NCBI GenBank assembly: GCA_029237775.1
Contig: JAQZBR010000002.1
Span: 62,001 to 126,000 of the forward strand
From: Bacteroidota bacterium
GTDB taxonomy: Bacteria; Bacteroidota; Bacteroidia; 2-12-FULL-35-15
Length of the DNA stretch: 64,000 nucleotides
Direction: 5' to 3'
The notes under the pieces were generated by a model that saw only the letters and a program-made list of their open reading frames with translations, was not told the DNA's origin and ran no database searches. Positions within the stretch are counted from its first letter, which is position 1, and each line of letters begins with the position of its first letter. Shown piece by piece: positions 7,772 to 16,028 of the stretch. A program made the translations under genes and the position numbers.

Positions 7772-8401
7772 TTATTTGTAAAGATTATTTAATTGTTCTG
7801 TTGTGTGTTCGATCCCAAGCACTCCCGGTGTTTTTTCAACCGTGTAAAGAAAACCATCGTAACTTCCTTCATAATAATCAACCCAGCCGGCAATGCAGCT
7901 TTCTGCTTTACCACTGTTCAATAAAGAATTTACATAGTCTGCTGTGAACTGTGCATCAAATTTATCAAAAATAAAGAAAGTATTCTCTCCCTTGATCAGA
8001 TTTCTGATAGCGATCTCACCGATCAAAATGTTAGGTAGTGTATAAACGAAATTGGCAGGACTTGGAAAATAATTTTCTTTGTCTGAAATAGTTTTCTGGT
8101 GCTCTGTATCAATTTCAAGAGAAGAGTTGCTATTGGAAACAACAATCGCGATATCTTCTTTGCTATACTTTTCCGTGATTTTGTTATCCTTCAATAATAA
8201 TTCAGAAGTTACAAAAGCAAGCTGACATAGCTTATCCATTTTGTAAAACTTCGGATAATTGATCTGGTAATGTTTGTAAACGGATTTAATGAATGCCGCA
8301 GATGATTCTTCATTTTCATCAGCAAACATAATGGAATGGTTCACATTCACTTTACCCGAACTGATCCTGCAAAAAGCTGATATGTAGTTTGTCGCGCTCA
8401 T
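7772..8401 (-). CDS. Half-size ketosynthase-like protein
   Basis: The 209 residues resemble only the N-terminal half of a ketosynthase. The segment YFPSPANFVYTLPNI corresponds to the conserved Pro-x-x-Phe-x-Tyr-x-Leu-x-Asn strand before the active site, but at the nucleophile position it has FIFDKFDAQ, so there is no Cys, and the C-terminal half with the two His residues is absent. Its start codon overlaps the stop of the upstream ketosynthase by one base (TAATG), which argues for coupled translation. I recall similar short ketosynthase-like proteins in flexirubin-type clusters. The function is unknown; a structural or chain-length role in a ketosynthase complex is a guess. Confidence 0.72.
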   Translation of the reverse strand: MSATNYISAFCRISSGKVNVNHSIMFADENEESSAAFIKSVYKHYQINYPKFYKMDKLCQLAFVTSELLLKDNKITEKYSKEDIAIVVSNSNSSLEIDTEHQKTISDKENYFPSPANFVYTLPNILIGEIAIRNLIKGENTFFIFDKFDAQFTADYVNSLLNSGKAESCIAGWVDYYEGSYDGFLYTVEKTPGVLGIEHTTEQLNNLYK

Positions 8402-9558
8402 TAGTTTTTTGAAAATAAAATTGCAGCATTACAACCGCCAAAGCCGGCAGCTGTTTTGAGACAGTTGTTCAGTTTTTGCGTTTTGGTTTCTTTAATAATA
8501 TTAATTGGTTTGGTTACACCGAGTTCTTTGAAGTTGTATGTTCCAATCAGTGTATTGTTTTTTATAGAATGAATTCCTGCAATTGATTCAATGATTCCTG
8601 CAGCGCCAAGAGTATGTCCGAAATAACTTTTCAGGCTGTTCATCGGGACGTTCTGCAATTCAGAAGCGGTTAAAGCTTGTGACTCCATTTCATCATTGTA
8701 TGGTGTTGCAGTACCGTGGCCGGAAATAAAATCGATCTCGGAAGGCTTTAAATTGGCTTCGTGCAAGGTTTTTTCAATGGCAAGTGATAGCCCGTCACCG
8801 GTTCTTGATGGACCTGAAATATGATTTGCATCGTTTGAGCTCGCGCCTCCTTTTATCAGAATAGAGTCAGGAGAACGGAGAGCGGAGTTATTGGTCAGAA
8901 TGACTGTTCCGCAAGCTTCGCCAAGTGAGATCCCATCGCGGGAAGCATCGTAAGGCTTGCAAACTTCATTGCTAACAGCTTTAAACGATTGAAATCCGGA
9001 TACAACAAAATGAGTAAGGATGTCTCCGCCTGAAACAATTATATTTTCATATACTCCCTGCTCAAGTAAACGTTTACCGATGATCATCGCAAGTACCCCG
9101 GAAATACATGCGTTAGAAACGATCAATGCTTTATTTGGATTACCAAAATGTTTGGTAATTACATTTCCTGTTTCCCAAAGCGTTAATCTTTTTTTATCAA
9201 ACCCATTGTTATTCGCGGAACCTAAAAGATCAATGTTTCCTTTTGTGCTGGAAAGAATTATAAGTGTTTTTGAACTGTTGGCCTTCACCGCGGGCGCCTG
9301 CTTTAAAGTGTCAGCGATAGACAGGATGAAAAGTTTTTCGAGTCTTGTATATTGATCTTTGATATTCAGCTTATCAAATTCTGAAGTGATTTTGTCGTCA
9401 TTGATCACTGCAGCACATACCGGTTCAGCAGAAAGTGATCTTCCTGAAACTGATTTAATACCTGTCTCCATCTTTTTTAAATGCTGAAAATTTTCTTCAC
9501 TTGTAAATCCAAGTGGAGAGATGATGTTATCAGCGATGATGAAAATTTCAGATTTCAA
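8401..9558 (-). CDS. 3-ketoacyl-ACP synthase (FabF/B-like)
   Basis: A 385-residue ketosynthase with an intact triad: Cys151 in SNACISGV, His281 in SGHGTATP, Lys310 and His315 in FGHTLGAAG. It starts with TTG at 9558; no ATG lies near the beginning of the fold. It is the second of three intact condensing enzymes in the cluster, followed with one-base overlap by the half-size ketosynthase and then by the ACP. Aryl polyene systems use separate ketosynthases for starter loading and elongation; which step this one does cannot be told from sequence. Confidence 0.9.
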   Translation of the reverse strand: MKSEIFIIADNIISPLGFTSEENFQHLKKMETGIKSVSGRSLSAEPVCAAVINDDKITSEFDKLNIKDQYTRLEKLFILSIADTLKQAPAVKANSSKTLIILSSTKGNIDLLGSANNNGFDKKRLTLWETGNVITKHFGNPNKALIVSNACISGVLAMIIGKRLLEQGVYENIIVSGGDILTHFVVSGFQSFKAVSNEVCKPYDASRDGISLGEACGTVILTNNSALRSPDSILIKGGASSNDANHISGPSRTGDGLSLAIEKTLHEANLKPSEIDFISGHGTATPYNDEMESQALTASELQNVPMNSLKSYFGHTLGAAGIIESIAGIHSIKNNTLIGTYNFKELGVTKPINIIKETKTQKLNNCLKTAAGFGGCNAAILFSKN

Positions 9559-9583
9559 ATTGTCTATTCTGTGTGTTAAATAA

Positions 9584-10036
9584 TTAAATCAAGTTATTCT
9601 GCTTTTTCCATTCTTCAAAAAACGGAGGGATGGTTATAAAAAGTTCGTGATCAAGAGTAATAAAGACCTGTGTCGATTCGCCTTTAGCTACAAGCTCCTT
9701 ATCCGATGCTCTGTAAATCTTGTAACTGAACATAATCTTTGCTGCAGCTGAATTATTGTATGTTGTTTCAATGATCACGCTGTCACCGTACTTCACTGTC
9801 TTTTTGTAATCCACGTTTATATTCACCAATGGCGTAGCGAATTTCTCTTTGTAAATATCCAGATATCCTAATTTGTATTGCTTACCGAATGCTTCGCGTC
9901 CGTCTTCAAAAAATTTCAAGTAATGTCCATGCCATACAATTCCAAGCGCATCCACTTCACTGAAACGCACAGGAACTTCTGTCCGGTTAGTGAGCGTTTT
10001 GATGTTTGTTTTTGCCTTGGCAGTCAATGTTTCCAT
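9584..10036 (-). CDS. Acyl-ACP/CoA thioesterase (4-hydroxybenzoyl-CoA thioesterase type)
   Basis: A single-hotdog protein of 150 residues. The segment RFSEVDALGIVWHGHYLKFFEDGRE is the signature of the 4HBT/YbgC family, with the catalytic Asp in VDALG and the conserved His-x-x-Tyr-hydrophobic-x-x-Phe-Glu helix. In aryl polyene clusters a thioesterase of this family (ApeK type) is thought to release the finished polyene from the ACP or to clear stalled intermediates. It lies 25 bases from the downstream ketosynthase, consistent with one operon. Confidence 0.88.
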   Translation of the reverse strand: METLTAKAKTNIKTLTNRTEVPVRFSEVDALGIVWHGHYLKFFEDGREAFGKQYKLGYLDIYKEKFATPLVNINVDYKKTVKYGDSVIIETTYNNSAAAKIMFSYKIYRASDKELVAKGESTQVFITLDHELFITIPPFFEEWKKQNNLI

Positions 10037-10125
10037 GAATAATTTACAGAACGCTAAAGTATTAAAAAATAGCCGATTTTCCCTGTATAAACAAGAGAAA
10101 AATCAGATTGTTGGTAAGAATATTT

Positions 10126-11403
10126 TTATTTTTTTGATCTGTTGAAGACCCATGCTATTCCTATTGTTGCAAGGAAGAAAAGAATAAGTTTTCCGGCATA
10201 CGGTAAGACATCGAGGAGCTTTCCCCCCCCGATAAAGATCTTATGAAATGCGCTCAGCGACCAATAGAGCGGTGAGATCTCCGAAAGCATCCGGATGCTA
10301 TCAGGCATAACGTACACAGGCACCCAGATCCCACCCAATGCCGCAAGGATCACTATAGACACTGCTCCAAATGTTGAAGATTGCTGATGAGTGGTGAATA
10401 GTGTCCCTACCAGTATTCCATAACCGGTGGCAGCAAGTCCGCAGGAAAATGCAACGACAGCAATAGCTATGACGGAATTGCCAATGACAAGCGAAGGTAA
10501 GCCGAGCAGAGGAAGGAGGTAAATTCCAACCATTAGCATCAATACACACTGGATCATGCAGATAAAAAGATACGCTGTGATCTTTCCAAGCATAACAGTA
10601 GCGTAGGAGCCCGGCATAGTGAGCACCCGCGTATAGCTTCCGTCATCACGTTCCTTGATCAGGCTTCCCGCCATAGAGATCACAATAAAGAACATCCCGA
10701 AGATGGTCCATGCCGGAACATTATGCTGTACGGAATTTAAAAGCAGCGTCTCCTCCGGACTTTCAACAGTATTGACCTCTTTGAAATTCACCAGATCATC
10801 AATTTTGTTTTCAGTTTTCGGTTGCTCAAGTCCATCTTGGTTAAGTTCTTTCGTGAAATAATCCAGAAGGGTTTGCGTTTCGATCTTTGAAGTGAATTGT
10901 TTAAGTGTACTTAGAATAGAAACCTTGAATGATTTTTTCGTGTCGGGAGCAAAAAAGATAATCAGATCAAGATCTTCGGATGGTGCAGCAACCAGACTGT
11001 TAGCAGAATCACCAAGTCCTGCAGCACTAAGCTTTTCAGTAACAAAATGACCCACTTTTTCATTCATGAGTGCAGTTGCATTTTCTGGAATAATGATCCC
11101 AATTTCATAATCACCTCCTTTAACACTCTGCTTAAGCTCATGATCTGTCTTGTCGGTCTTTGTGATCTCGAAAATTTTGGAAGTCTTTAATCCCTCTTCG
11201 ATCGTGCGGCCGAGCGTGGATGTGTCTTTGTTGGAAAGCAGCAGTGGGATCTTTAACTCCTGATAATCACGGAATGGTGCATCCTGGATAAGCGCCATGA
11301 TGGTGATCATTGCCATCGGCATAAGAAAAAGAATAGCAAGCCCACCTCTGTCGCGGAAGAGGATGAGGAGTTCTTTTCGTATGGTAGATGTTAGTCGAAG
11401 CAA
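10126..11403 (-). CDS. ABC-2 type transporter permease
   Basis: 425 residues with an N-terminal anchor helix (FRDRGGLAILFLMPMAMITI), a large extracytoplasmic domain, then five C-terminal hydrophobic helices around SLIKERDDGSYTRVL, the usual architecture of ABC-2 permeases of the YhhJ/NatB group. It starts with TTG at 11403; no ATG lies nearby. The ATPase gene ends 178 bases upstream, and the gap holds a palindromic repeat. Such pairs accompany aryl polyene and flexirubin loci and may export the pigment or its lipid precursor, but the substrate is not evident. Confidence 0.86.
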   Translation of the reverse strand: MLRLTSTIRKELLILFRDRGGLAILFLMPMAMITIMALIQDAPFRDYQELKIPLLLSNKDTSTLGRTIEEGLKTSKIFEITKTDKTDHELKQSVKGGDYEIGIIIPENATALMNEKVGHFVTEKLSAAGLGDSANSLVAAPSEDLDLIIFFAPDTKKSFKVSILSTLKQFTSKIETQTLLDYFTKELNQDGLEQPKTENKIDDLVNFKEVNTVESPEETLLLNSVQHNVPAWTIFGMFFIVISMAGSLIKERDDGSYTRVLTMPGSYATVMLGKITAYLFICMIQCVLMLMVGIYLLPLLGLPSLVIGNSVIAIAVVAFSCGLAATGYGILVGTLFTTHQQSSTFGAVSIVILAALGGIWVPVYVMPDSIRMLSEISPLYWSLSAFHKIFIGGGKLLDVLPYAGKLILFFLATIGIAWVFNRSKK

Positions 11404-11507
11404 AGATTTGTGGTTATTTATTTGTGGTTAGTCGTTGTTGTTTCACGCAAAGAAGCAAAGTGAGTTTGTCTTTTATTTTATTATTGTCTATTGTCTACTC
11501 TCTTAGA

Positions 11508-11540
11508 AATTGCTTCGGGCGAAAAGCCCTCGCAATGACG
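11508..11540. repeat. Interspersed palindromic repeat (GTCATTGCGAG family)
   Basis: The minus strand reads CGTCATTGCGAG, then GGC/GCC stem bases, then CGAAGCAAT. ATTGC pairs with GCAAT and GGGC with GCCC around a GAAAA loop. A second copy with a different core lies at 26538-26569. Elements that start GTCATTGCGAGG and end GAAGCAATC are found between genes in many bacterial genomes. Confidence 0.8.
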
Positions 11541-11581
11541 TTTAATATTGACTAGTCTCCGAACTACAAACTACAAACCTC

Positions 11582-12331
11582 TCAATCTCTCAACCGTTTC
11601 CCTGTCAATTTCAAAAACATTTGTTCCAGATTTGCACTTCCATTTTCTTTGATCAATACTTTCGGCATTCCTTTAGCGATGATCTTTCCATTATCTATGA
11701 TGGCTATCTCGGTGCAAAGGTTTTCAGCTTCTTCCATTAAATGCGAAGTGTAGATGATCGTCATTCCGCCTTTATTTAAAACCTGTAAATGCTCGGTAAT
11801 CACATTCCGGGATTGAACATCTACGCCAACGGTAGGCTCATCAAGAAATAAAATTTCAGGCTGATGCAAAATCCCTGCAATAAGATTCACCCTGCGTTTC
11901 ATACCGCCCGAAAAAGAACCCACTTGCTTTTTTGCATGTTGGCTTAAGCCGAAATGATCGAGATGTTTGTTTATATTTTCTTTAAGAGAATCACCTTTCA
12001 GGCCATACATGTTTCCGATGTATCTGAGATTCTCAAAAGCCGTAAGAGTCGGGTAGAGGGCGATGTCCTGAGGGACGACACCAATGATCTTTTTAATTTC
12101 TGATGATTGAGTTTCTGCTGAAAGTCCGGCAATCGTTACTTTTCCGGTGCTTGCACTAAGCAATCCGCAGAGAACAGAAATGGTTGTTGTTTTACCAGCA
12201 CCGTTAGGGCCGAGTAAACCGAAAATACTTGAATTTGGAATAGTAAACGAGATATCGTCAACTGCTGGAGTACCGGAACCTTTGTAAATTTTAGTTAAGT
12301 GATCTACTTCAATTGCGGCACTCAGACTCAT
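11582..12331 (-). CDS. ABC transporter ATP-binding protein
   Basis: A 249-residue ABC ATPase with Walker A GPNGAGKTT, Q-loop around VVPQDIALYP, signature motif SFSGGMKRR, Walker B ILFLDEP and a switch His in YTSHLMEEAE. The closest general type is the drug/polysaccharide exporter group (CcmA/NodI-like). It drives the ABC-2 permease encoded downstream. Its ATG overlaps the stop codon of the upstream dehydratase gene by one base, so it is co-translated with biosynthetic genes, which supports a role in export of the cluster's product. Confidence 0.93.
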   Translation of the reverse strand: MSLSAAIEVDHLTKIYKGSGTPAVDDISFTIPNSSIFGLLGPNGAGKTTTISVLCGLLSASTGKVTIAGLSAETQSSEIKKIIGVVPQDIALYPTLTAFENLRYIGNMYGLKGDSLKENINKHLDHFGLSQHAKKQVGSFSGGMKRRVNLIAGILHQPEILFLDEPTVGVDVQSRNVITEHLQVLNKGGMTIIYTSHLMEEAENLCTEIAIIDNGKIIAKGMPKVLIKENGSANLEQMFLKLTGKRLRD

Positions 12332-12786
12332 TATCTCTTAAGGAATATTTTCATTTCACATTCCGCGACAGGCTCGCCATCAACTGTTGATCTTCCGCTG
12401 ATAAGTGTAACGTCAAATACAACCTGCTGAACAGTGATCTCAGTTTTTAATTCAGCACCTGCTTTTGGTAGCTGGTGAATGACAAGCTTTTTGATAGCAC
12501 CGATATATCCAACCGGAGGGGTTCCGGGAATACCGTCCTTCATCAGTAATGAAGCCATGTAACCCGCACGGATAGCAGCCGTCTGAGCAATGTTTTCAAT
12601 GATGCCCGGCTCATTGAAATATCCGTCCTTGCAGAAAATATTATCTTCCTTAACTGTGAAGCCGGAAACAGTGGTTCTTTCATCATTAAACCACAATTTA
12701 TCAACCATTTCTATAGGTGATTTCTGGGGAATTAGTGCAGAAATTGCTGCACCTTCAATCATTGGTTGAGTCAAAACTTCAGTCAT
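12331..12786 (-). CDS. Divergent hotdog dehydratase (FabA/FabZ superfamily)
   Basis: 151 residues of hotdog type. PQKSPIEMVDKLWF is the family's N-terminal segment (compare the Pro-hydrophobic-Arg-Phe-x-x-hydrophobic-Asp of FabZ), and the central helix carries EPGIIENIAQTAAI, where the Glu-x-x-Ala-Gln pattern contains an active-site acid. It lacks the usual His-Phe-Pro-Gly-x-Pro box; the region reads GYFNEPG. It is joined by one-base overlaps to the ABC ATPase and to darB. Aryl polyene clusters have two dehydratases, one canonical and one divergent, and this is the divergent one. Confidence 0.78.
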   Translation of the reverse strand: MTEVLTQPMIEGAAISALIPQKSPIEMVDKLWFNDERTTVSGFTVKEDNIFCKDGYFNEPGIIENIAQTAAIRAGYMASLLMKDGIPGTPPVGYIGAIKKLVIHQLPKAGAELKTEITVQQVVFDVTLISGRSTVDGEPVAECEMKIFLKR

Positions 12787-13925
12787 TATACAACAGTTAA
12801 AATAGCATTAGCATAAGAGAAACGTGCACTTTCGGGCACGGTAAGCGCAATCTTCTGGCCTTTTTTTAATTTGCCGGAATTCATTAATTCTTCAAGAGCG
12901 ATAAAAATAGAAGCGGATCCGATGTTTCCTACTTCAGCAAGATTCACGAACCATTTTTCCTGTGGAAGCTGAACACCGTATTTTACCATTTCCTCATCTA
13001 CTTTCTTTCTGAAAAATTCAGAGGAGATGTGTGGTAAGAACCAGTCGATGCTCTGAGGATCAACATTGTGTTTTTTAAAAAGCTCCACATATTTTTTTGT
13101 ACCAAGCTGCGCGATGTATTTATCGAGCATGCGGGTATCCTGTTTCATTGCAAAAATGGATTTCTCAAGCCATTCTTTAGGGCTGAATTCGCTCCAGCCG
13201 CGTAAGTTTCCGTCAGGGTCCTTATCTGATCCGACATACATACAGGCGTCCACTTCATTGGCAAAGGATACGATTTCGATCCACTCAATTTTAAGGGAGA
13301 TTCCATCAGGATTTGGCTTATCACTTAACAAAGCGGCAGCAGCACCATCAGAAAGCATCCAGCGTAAAAAATCTTTTTCGAAGGCCAGCATCGGATCATT
13401 CTCCAGCTCTTTCATCTTTTGAGCTTCTTCCTGATAAGAAGAAGAAGAAAGCCAGCTTGAAAGCTTTTCTGAACCTGTAGTAACAGCGTTATGTGTGTTC
13501 CCCGTAAGAATTGACATGTATGCATATTTCAATGCATTCATTCCGGAACAACATGAACCTGAAAATGAAATTGCTTCGATCGGTTTTGCTTTAAGCAAGC
13601 CATGAACCATTACACCGTGAGCCGGAAGTATCTGATCAGGTGATGTAGTACCGCAAGTGAGAAGCTCAATATCCTCCAGTTTAAATCCATCAGTGCAAAG
13701 TGCTTTGATCGCTTCTGCGGTGAGCTCAGCATTGTTATGTGTGCTTTTACCTTCTTTATCCCTTGAATAATAACGCTTTGTGATCTTATTGTTCCGAAGC
13801 ACAATAGACTTCGACCTGGATTTTTTTCCGTCAACAAATCCAAGATAGTCTTCCATCTCATCATTGCTTACCGGTTCTCCAGGTAAAAACTTTGCAATTC
13901 GGTTAATATAAACAGCTTTATCCAT
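12786..13925 (-). CDS. darB: DarB, ketosynthase III-like enzyme of dialkylresorcinol synthesis
   Basis: A FabH/KAS III-type enzyme of 379 residues from the ATG at 13925 (an in-frame codon at 13964 adds 13 implausible residues). The nucleophile is in SGSCCSGMN (Cys125/126), with His299 in LPHISSE and Asn334 in EVGNIGSAS completing the Cys-His-Asn triad. DarB joins two beta-keto acyl chains to a 1,3-cyclohexanedione, which DarA then aromatises to a 2,5-dialkylresorcinol, the alcohol half of flexirubins. The assignment rests on the KAS III family plus darA immediately upstream. It begins the run of one-base-overlapping genes darB-dehydratase-ABC ATPase. Confidence 0.85.
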   Translation of the reverse strand: MDKAVYINRIAKFLPGEPVSNDEMEDYLGFVDGKKSRSKSIVLRNNKITKRYYSRDKEGKSTHNNAELTAEAIKALCTDGFKLEDIELLTCGTTSPDQILPAHGVMVHGLLKAKPIEAISFSGSCCSGMNALKYAYMSILTGNTHNAVTTGSEKLSSWLSSSSYQEEAQKMKELENDPMLAFEKDFLRWMLSDGAAAALLSDKPNPDGISLKIEWIEIVSFANEVDACMYVGSDKDPDGNLRGWSEFSPKEWLEKSIFAMKQDTRMLDKYIAQLGTKKYVELFKKHNVDPQSIDWFLPHISSEFFRKKVDEEMVKYGVQLPQEKWFVNLAEVGNIGSASIFIALEELMNSGKLKKGQKIALTVPESARFSYANAILTVV

Positions 13926-14002
13926 AAACTTCCTTAAACGTTGACTTGTGCATATCACAAACAAAGGATACTCTTATATTGTTCTGATTTTTGCGCGAAA
14001 TA

Positions 14003-14010
14003 CAAAAGTA
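14003..14010 (-). promoter_or_regulatory. Candidate -7 element upstream of darB
   Basis: TACTTTTG on the minus strand fits TAnnTTTG and lies 78 bases before the darB ATG. No good -33 TTG is found at the usual spacing, so this is a weak call. Confidence 0.3.
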
Positions 14011-14082
14011 CGATTTTAAATTTATTTAAGGAGCTGTAAAGGCGGGTTTTTTGCAAAAACTTACTGATTTTTAGAGGGATGC

Positions 14083-15003
14083 TTATCGAAGGCTGTTCTG
14101 AGAGTAGTAGGCGATCTCCTTTTTCATTTTTCCTGATGCTATCAAGGGGGCCAGCCTCGAAACGATTGTTATTATTGGTGAGAGAATCAATATCCCGATC
14201 GGTAAAACTATTCCAAAAATTCTTACACGAGTTCTTCTTTCTTTACTTCCGGATTTTCCTTTTTTCGAAATATAATTTGCGTACAAGGGGAAAAGCACCC
14301 GGCCTCTCCCTTCAAGCAAAAGTAAATTAGGTTTGACGATGACGGCTCCCTCATCTACAAGTTCTGATTGCAAATAAAGAAAATTGTCGGTGATCAGGCT
14401 GTTATGAATCTTTACACCATATGCAGGTGCGGCTTGTAAGTCCTTTTCTGTAACACCATATTTCGGAAAAATACCGAGAAATTTATCTTTAACCCCTCCA
14501 AGCACAAATGCAAGAACAGTTATCAGGCTTATGAGGTTTGCCGACCTGTCAACGAAAGTCACATTACCAACAAGATCGGCTTTCAGTTCAAGCAAGCGCT
14601 TTTTCATTTTTTCCTGAGCGCCAAGCCACATATTTCTGCAGGCAATAACGGTCACAACAGGTTTGCCCGCTAAAAGCTTCGCTGCCTGCGGACTTTGGAG
14701 AAATGAATTTACAGGAATGCAGATAGAAAGAAACCAGGGCTGATATGCAATCACAACAAGATCAAATTTTTTATCGGGATCAAAGCTGAAAGGCTCCAGC
14801 TCACAGGGAATACCATGAACTGTTTCCGGAAAAACATCGAAGAACTCCATATAGCTCCATGGATACGGGAAGGGCTTAACTGGTTTTAATTGCTCGTACT
14901 GAATATTCACGGACGGGTCATTTTCAAGCGGGAGGAGTGTTGCTTTTACAGCGCTGCTGAGCTGACCGGTTTGTGTGTAATAAATAACGAGTACATTTTT
15001 CAT
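14083..15003 (-). CDS. darA: DarA, dialkylresorcinol-forming aromatase
   Basis: 306 residues opening with a flavodoxin-like nucleotide-binding loop (VIYYTQTGQLSS), followed by FPYPWSYMEFFDVFPE and YQPWFLSICIPV, which I recognise from the DarA family of flexirubin/dialkylresorcinol clusters. The C-terminal part has two hydrophobic segments and a basic stretch near residue 265. DarA acts after DarB, oxidising and aromatising the cyclohexanedione to the resorcinol. It lies 157 bases upstream of darB with no gene between, so both may be in one transcript. Generic searches may call it a flavodoxin or NAD(P)H-dependent reductase. Confidence 0.85.
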   Translation of the reverse strand: MKNVLVIYYTQTGQLSSAVKATLLPLENDPSVNIQYEQLKPVKPFPYPWSYMEFFDVFPETVHGIPCELEPFSFDPDKKFDLVVIAYQPWFLSICIPVNSFLQSPQAAKLLAGKPVVTVIACRNMWLGAQEKMKKRLLELKADLVGNVTFVDRSANLISLITVLAFVLGGVKDKFLGIFPKYGVTEKDLQAAPAYGVKIHNSLITDNFLYLQSELVDEGAVIVKPNLLLLEGRGRVLFPLYANYISKKGKSGSKERRTRVRIFGIVLPIGILILSPIITIVSRLAPLIASGKMKKEIAYYSQNSLR

Positions 15004-15079
15004 ATATATACAGAAGGCAATTTGATCGTGTAGTAAAGATCTACAATCCGGTTAAGCAACTAGTGATAAGTATTACACC

Positions 15080-15105
15080 GATTCGTAAATTCGGATTAAT
15101 TCGTA
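15080..15105. repeat. ATTCG/CGAAT-type short-period repeat
   Basis: ATTCG occurs at 15081, 15089 and 15099 in the gap between darA and the secreted-protein gene. It is one of five sites of the same family in the window. Confidence 0.6.
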
Positions 15106-15111
15106 CCTGTA

Positions 15112-15921
15112 CTACTTGTTTTTTAATTTTGTAGTTTCCTCGTCAAAAATAACATTCACTGTTAAGGGAAGCATTTTGTCCGGGGTGATCTCTTTGAAGC
15201 CATCCTTCCACATAATTGTTATTTCATCCTTTTGCATATCACCTGAAGTGGAAGGGATATCTTTCCAGGCCAGTGGAACATTCTTTTCCTCTCCTTTAGC
15301 AAAGATCATAGGCTTTTTATTAGAATGATAATTTAAGTACTCTTTTCCGTCAGTCATTTTCATAGAAACTTTATTTGGTTCAAAGACACCAATTTTATCT
15401 CCGACATATTTTACTGTGAACGAGGCGTCAGTTCGTGCTGTCACTTTTTTATTTTTCTCAAGTTTAACATCGAAGCCTCCGGCTTTAAAATCATTTTTTG
15501 ATGCAGGAAGCTTAAAGTCTGCAGCCGTCACCCCTTTTACCTCAGTTGAGAATTTATACATCCCCTCCATAATAAAATTGAAATTCTCCGGGAACATGTA
15601 GTTTTGGCCTTTGAGATCAATAACCTGGCTGTCGTCATCATTAGGGCGAATGATCAGCCATTTTTCATTTGGGTTATAACCCTTACCGCCAATTTTGAAA
15701 ATACTTTCGGAAGGTTTATAAATGATATAATCGTTGGTCTTGTTAAAGATCCTGACCTTGAATTTTACCCCAGCTGCCGTGGACACCGCATCGATGATCA
15801 TGATCTTCACGTCATTATTTTCGATTACCTGGTCGCGGTAAAAAATTCTTTTGTAATTCTGCGCGGAAACAAAATTTACTAGTAAAAGCGCACTCAATAA
15901 AAGAGAAGCAATTTTCTTCAT
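15112..15921 (-). CDS. Secreted protein of unknown function, copy 1 of a tandem pair
   Basis: A 21-residue signal peptide ending VSAQ is followed by about 250 residues predicted to form two beta-sandwich-like halves. It is a clear paralogue of the next gene (16029-16862): both share the order ...DAVSTxAxxKFK..., PNEKWLII/PLEKWLIISPND, GVxxxDFKLPASKNDFK and MxDGKEY. I do not recognise the family. The Ig-like pattern of alternating short hydrophobic strands suggests a periplasmic or surface beta-sandwich protein. Its link to the pigment cluster is positional only. Confidence 0.75.
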   Translation of the reverse strand: MKKIASLLLSALLLVNFVSAQNYKRIFYRDQVIENNDVKIMIIDAVSTAAGVKFKVRIFNKTNDYIIYKPSESIFKIGGKGYNPNEKWLIIRPNDDDSQVIDLKGQNYMFPENFNFIMEGMYKFSTEVKGVTAADFKLPASKNDFKAGGFDVKLEKNKKVTARTDASFTVKYVGDKIGVFEPNKVSMKMTDGKEYLNYHSNKKPMIFAKGEEKNVPLAWKDIPSTSGDMQKDEITIMWKDGFKEITPDKMLPLTVNVIFDEETTKLKNK

Positions 15922-15978
15922 ATCCTTTTTTACATTATTTTCATCGTAAAAATAAGCTATTATTCCCTGTATAGTAAT

Positions 15979-16007
15979 AAAAAAAGCTCCGGATCAATAT
16001 CCGGAGC
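15979..16007 (-). terminator. Rho-independent terminator after the second secreted-protein gene
   Basis: A perfect 9-bp stem (GCTCCGGAT at 15986-15994 with ATCCGGAGC at 15999-16007) with a 4-base loop is followed, in minus-strand direction, by seven T residues. It lies 22 bases beyond the stop of the gene at 16029 and separates the two tandem copies. Confidence 0.85.
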
Positions 16008-16028
16008 CTTCAAATTTATTTTTTAGTT

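Noticed and set aside
10301-10549. An 82-codon frame inside the ABC permease gene
   Set aside because: It is a shifted frame of the permease with unusual Cys, Trp and Arg content and no homology I can see.
14083-15003. Reading this gene as a simple flavodoxin or NAD(P)H-dependent oxidoreductase
   Set aside because: Only the first loop is flavodoxin-like; the length, the FPYPWSYMEFFDVFPE segment and the neighbouring KAS III gene fit DarA better.
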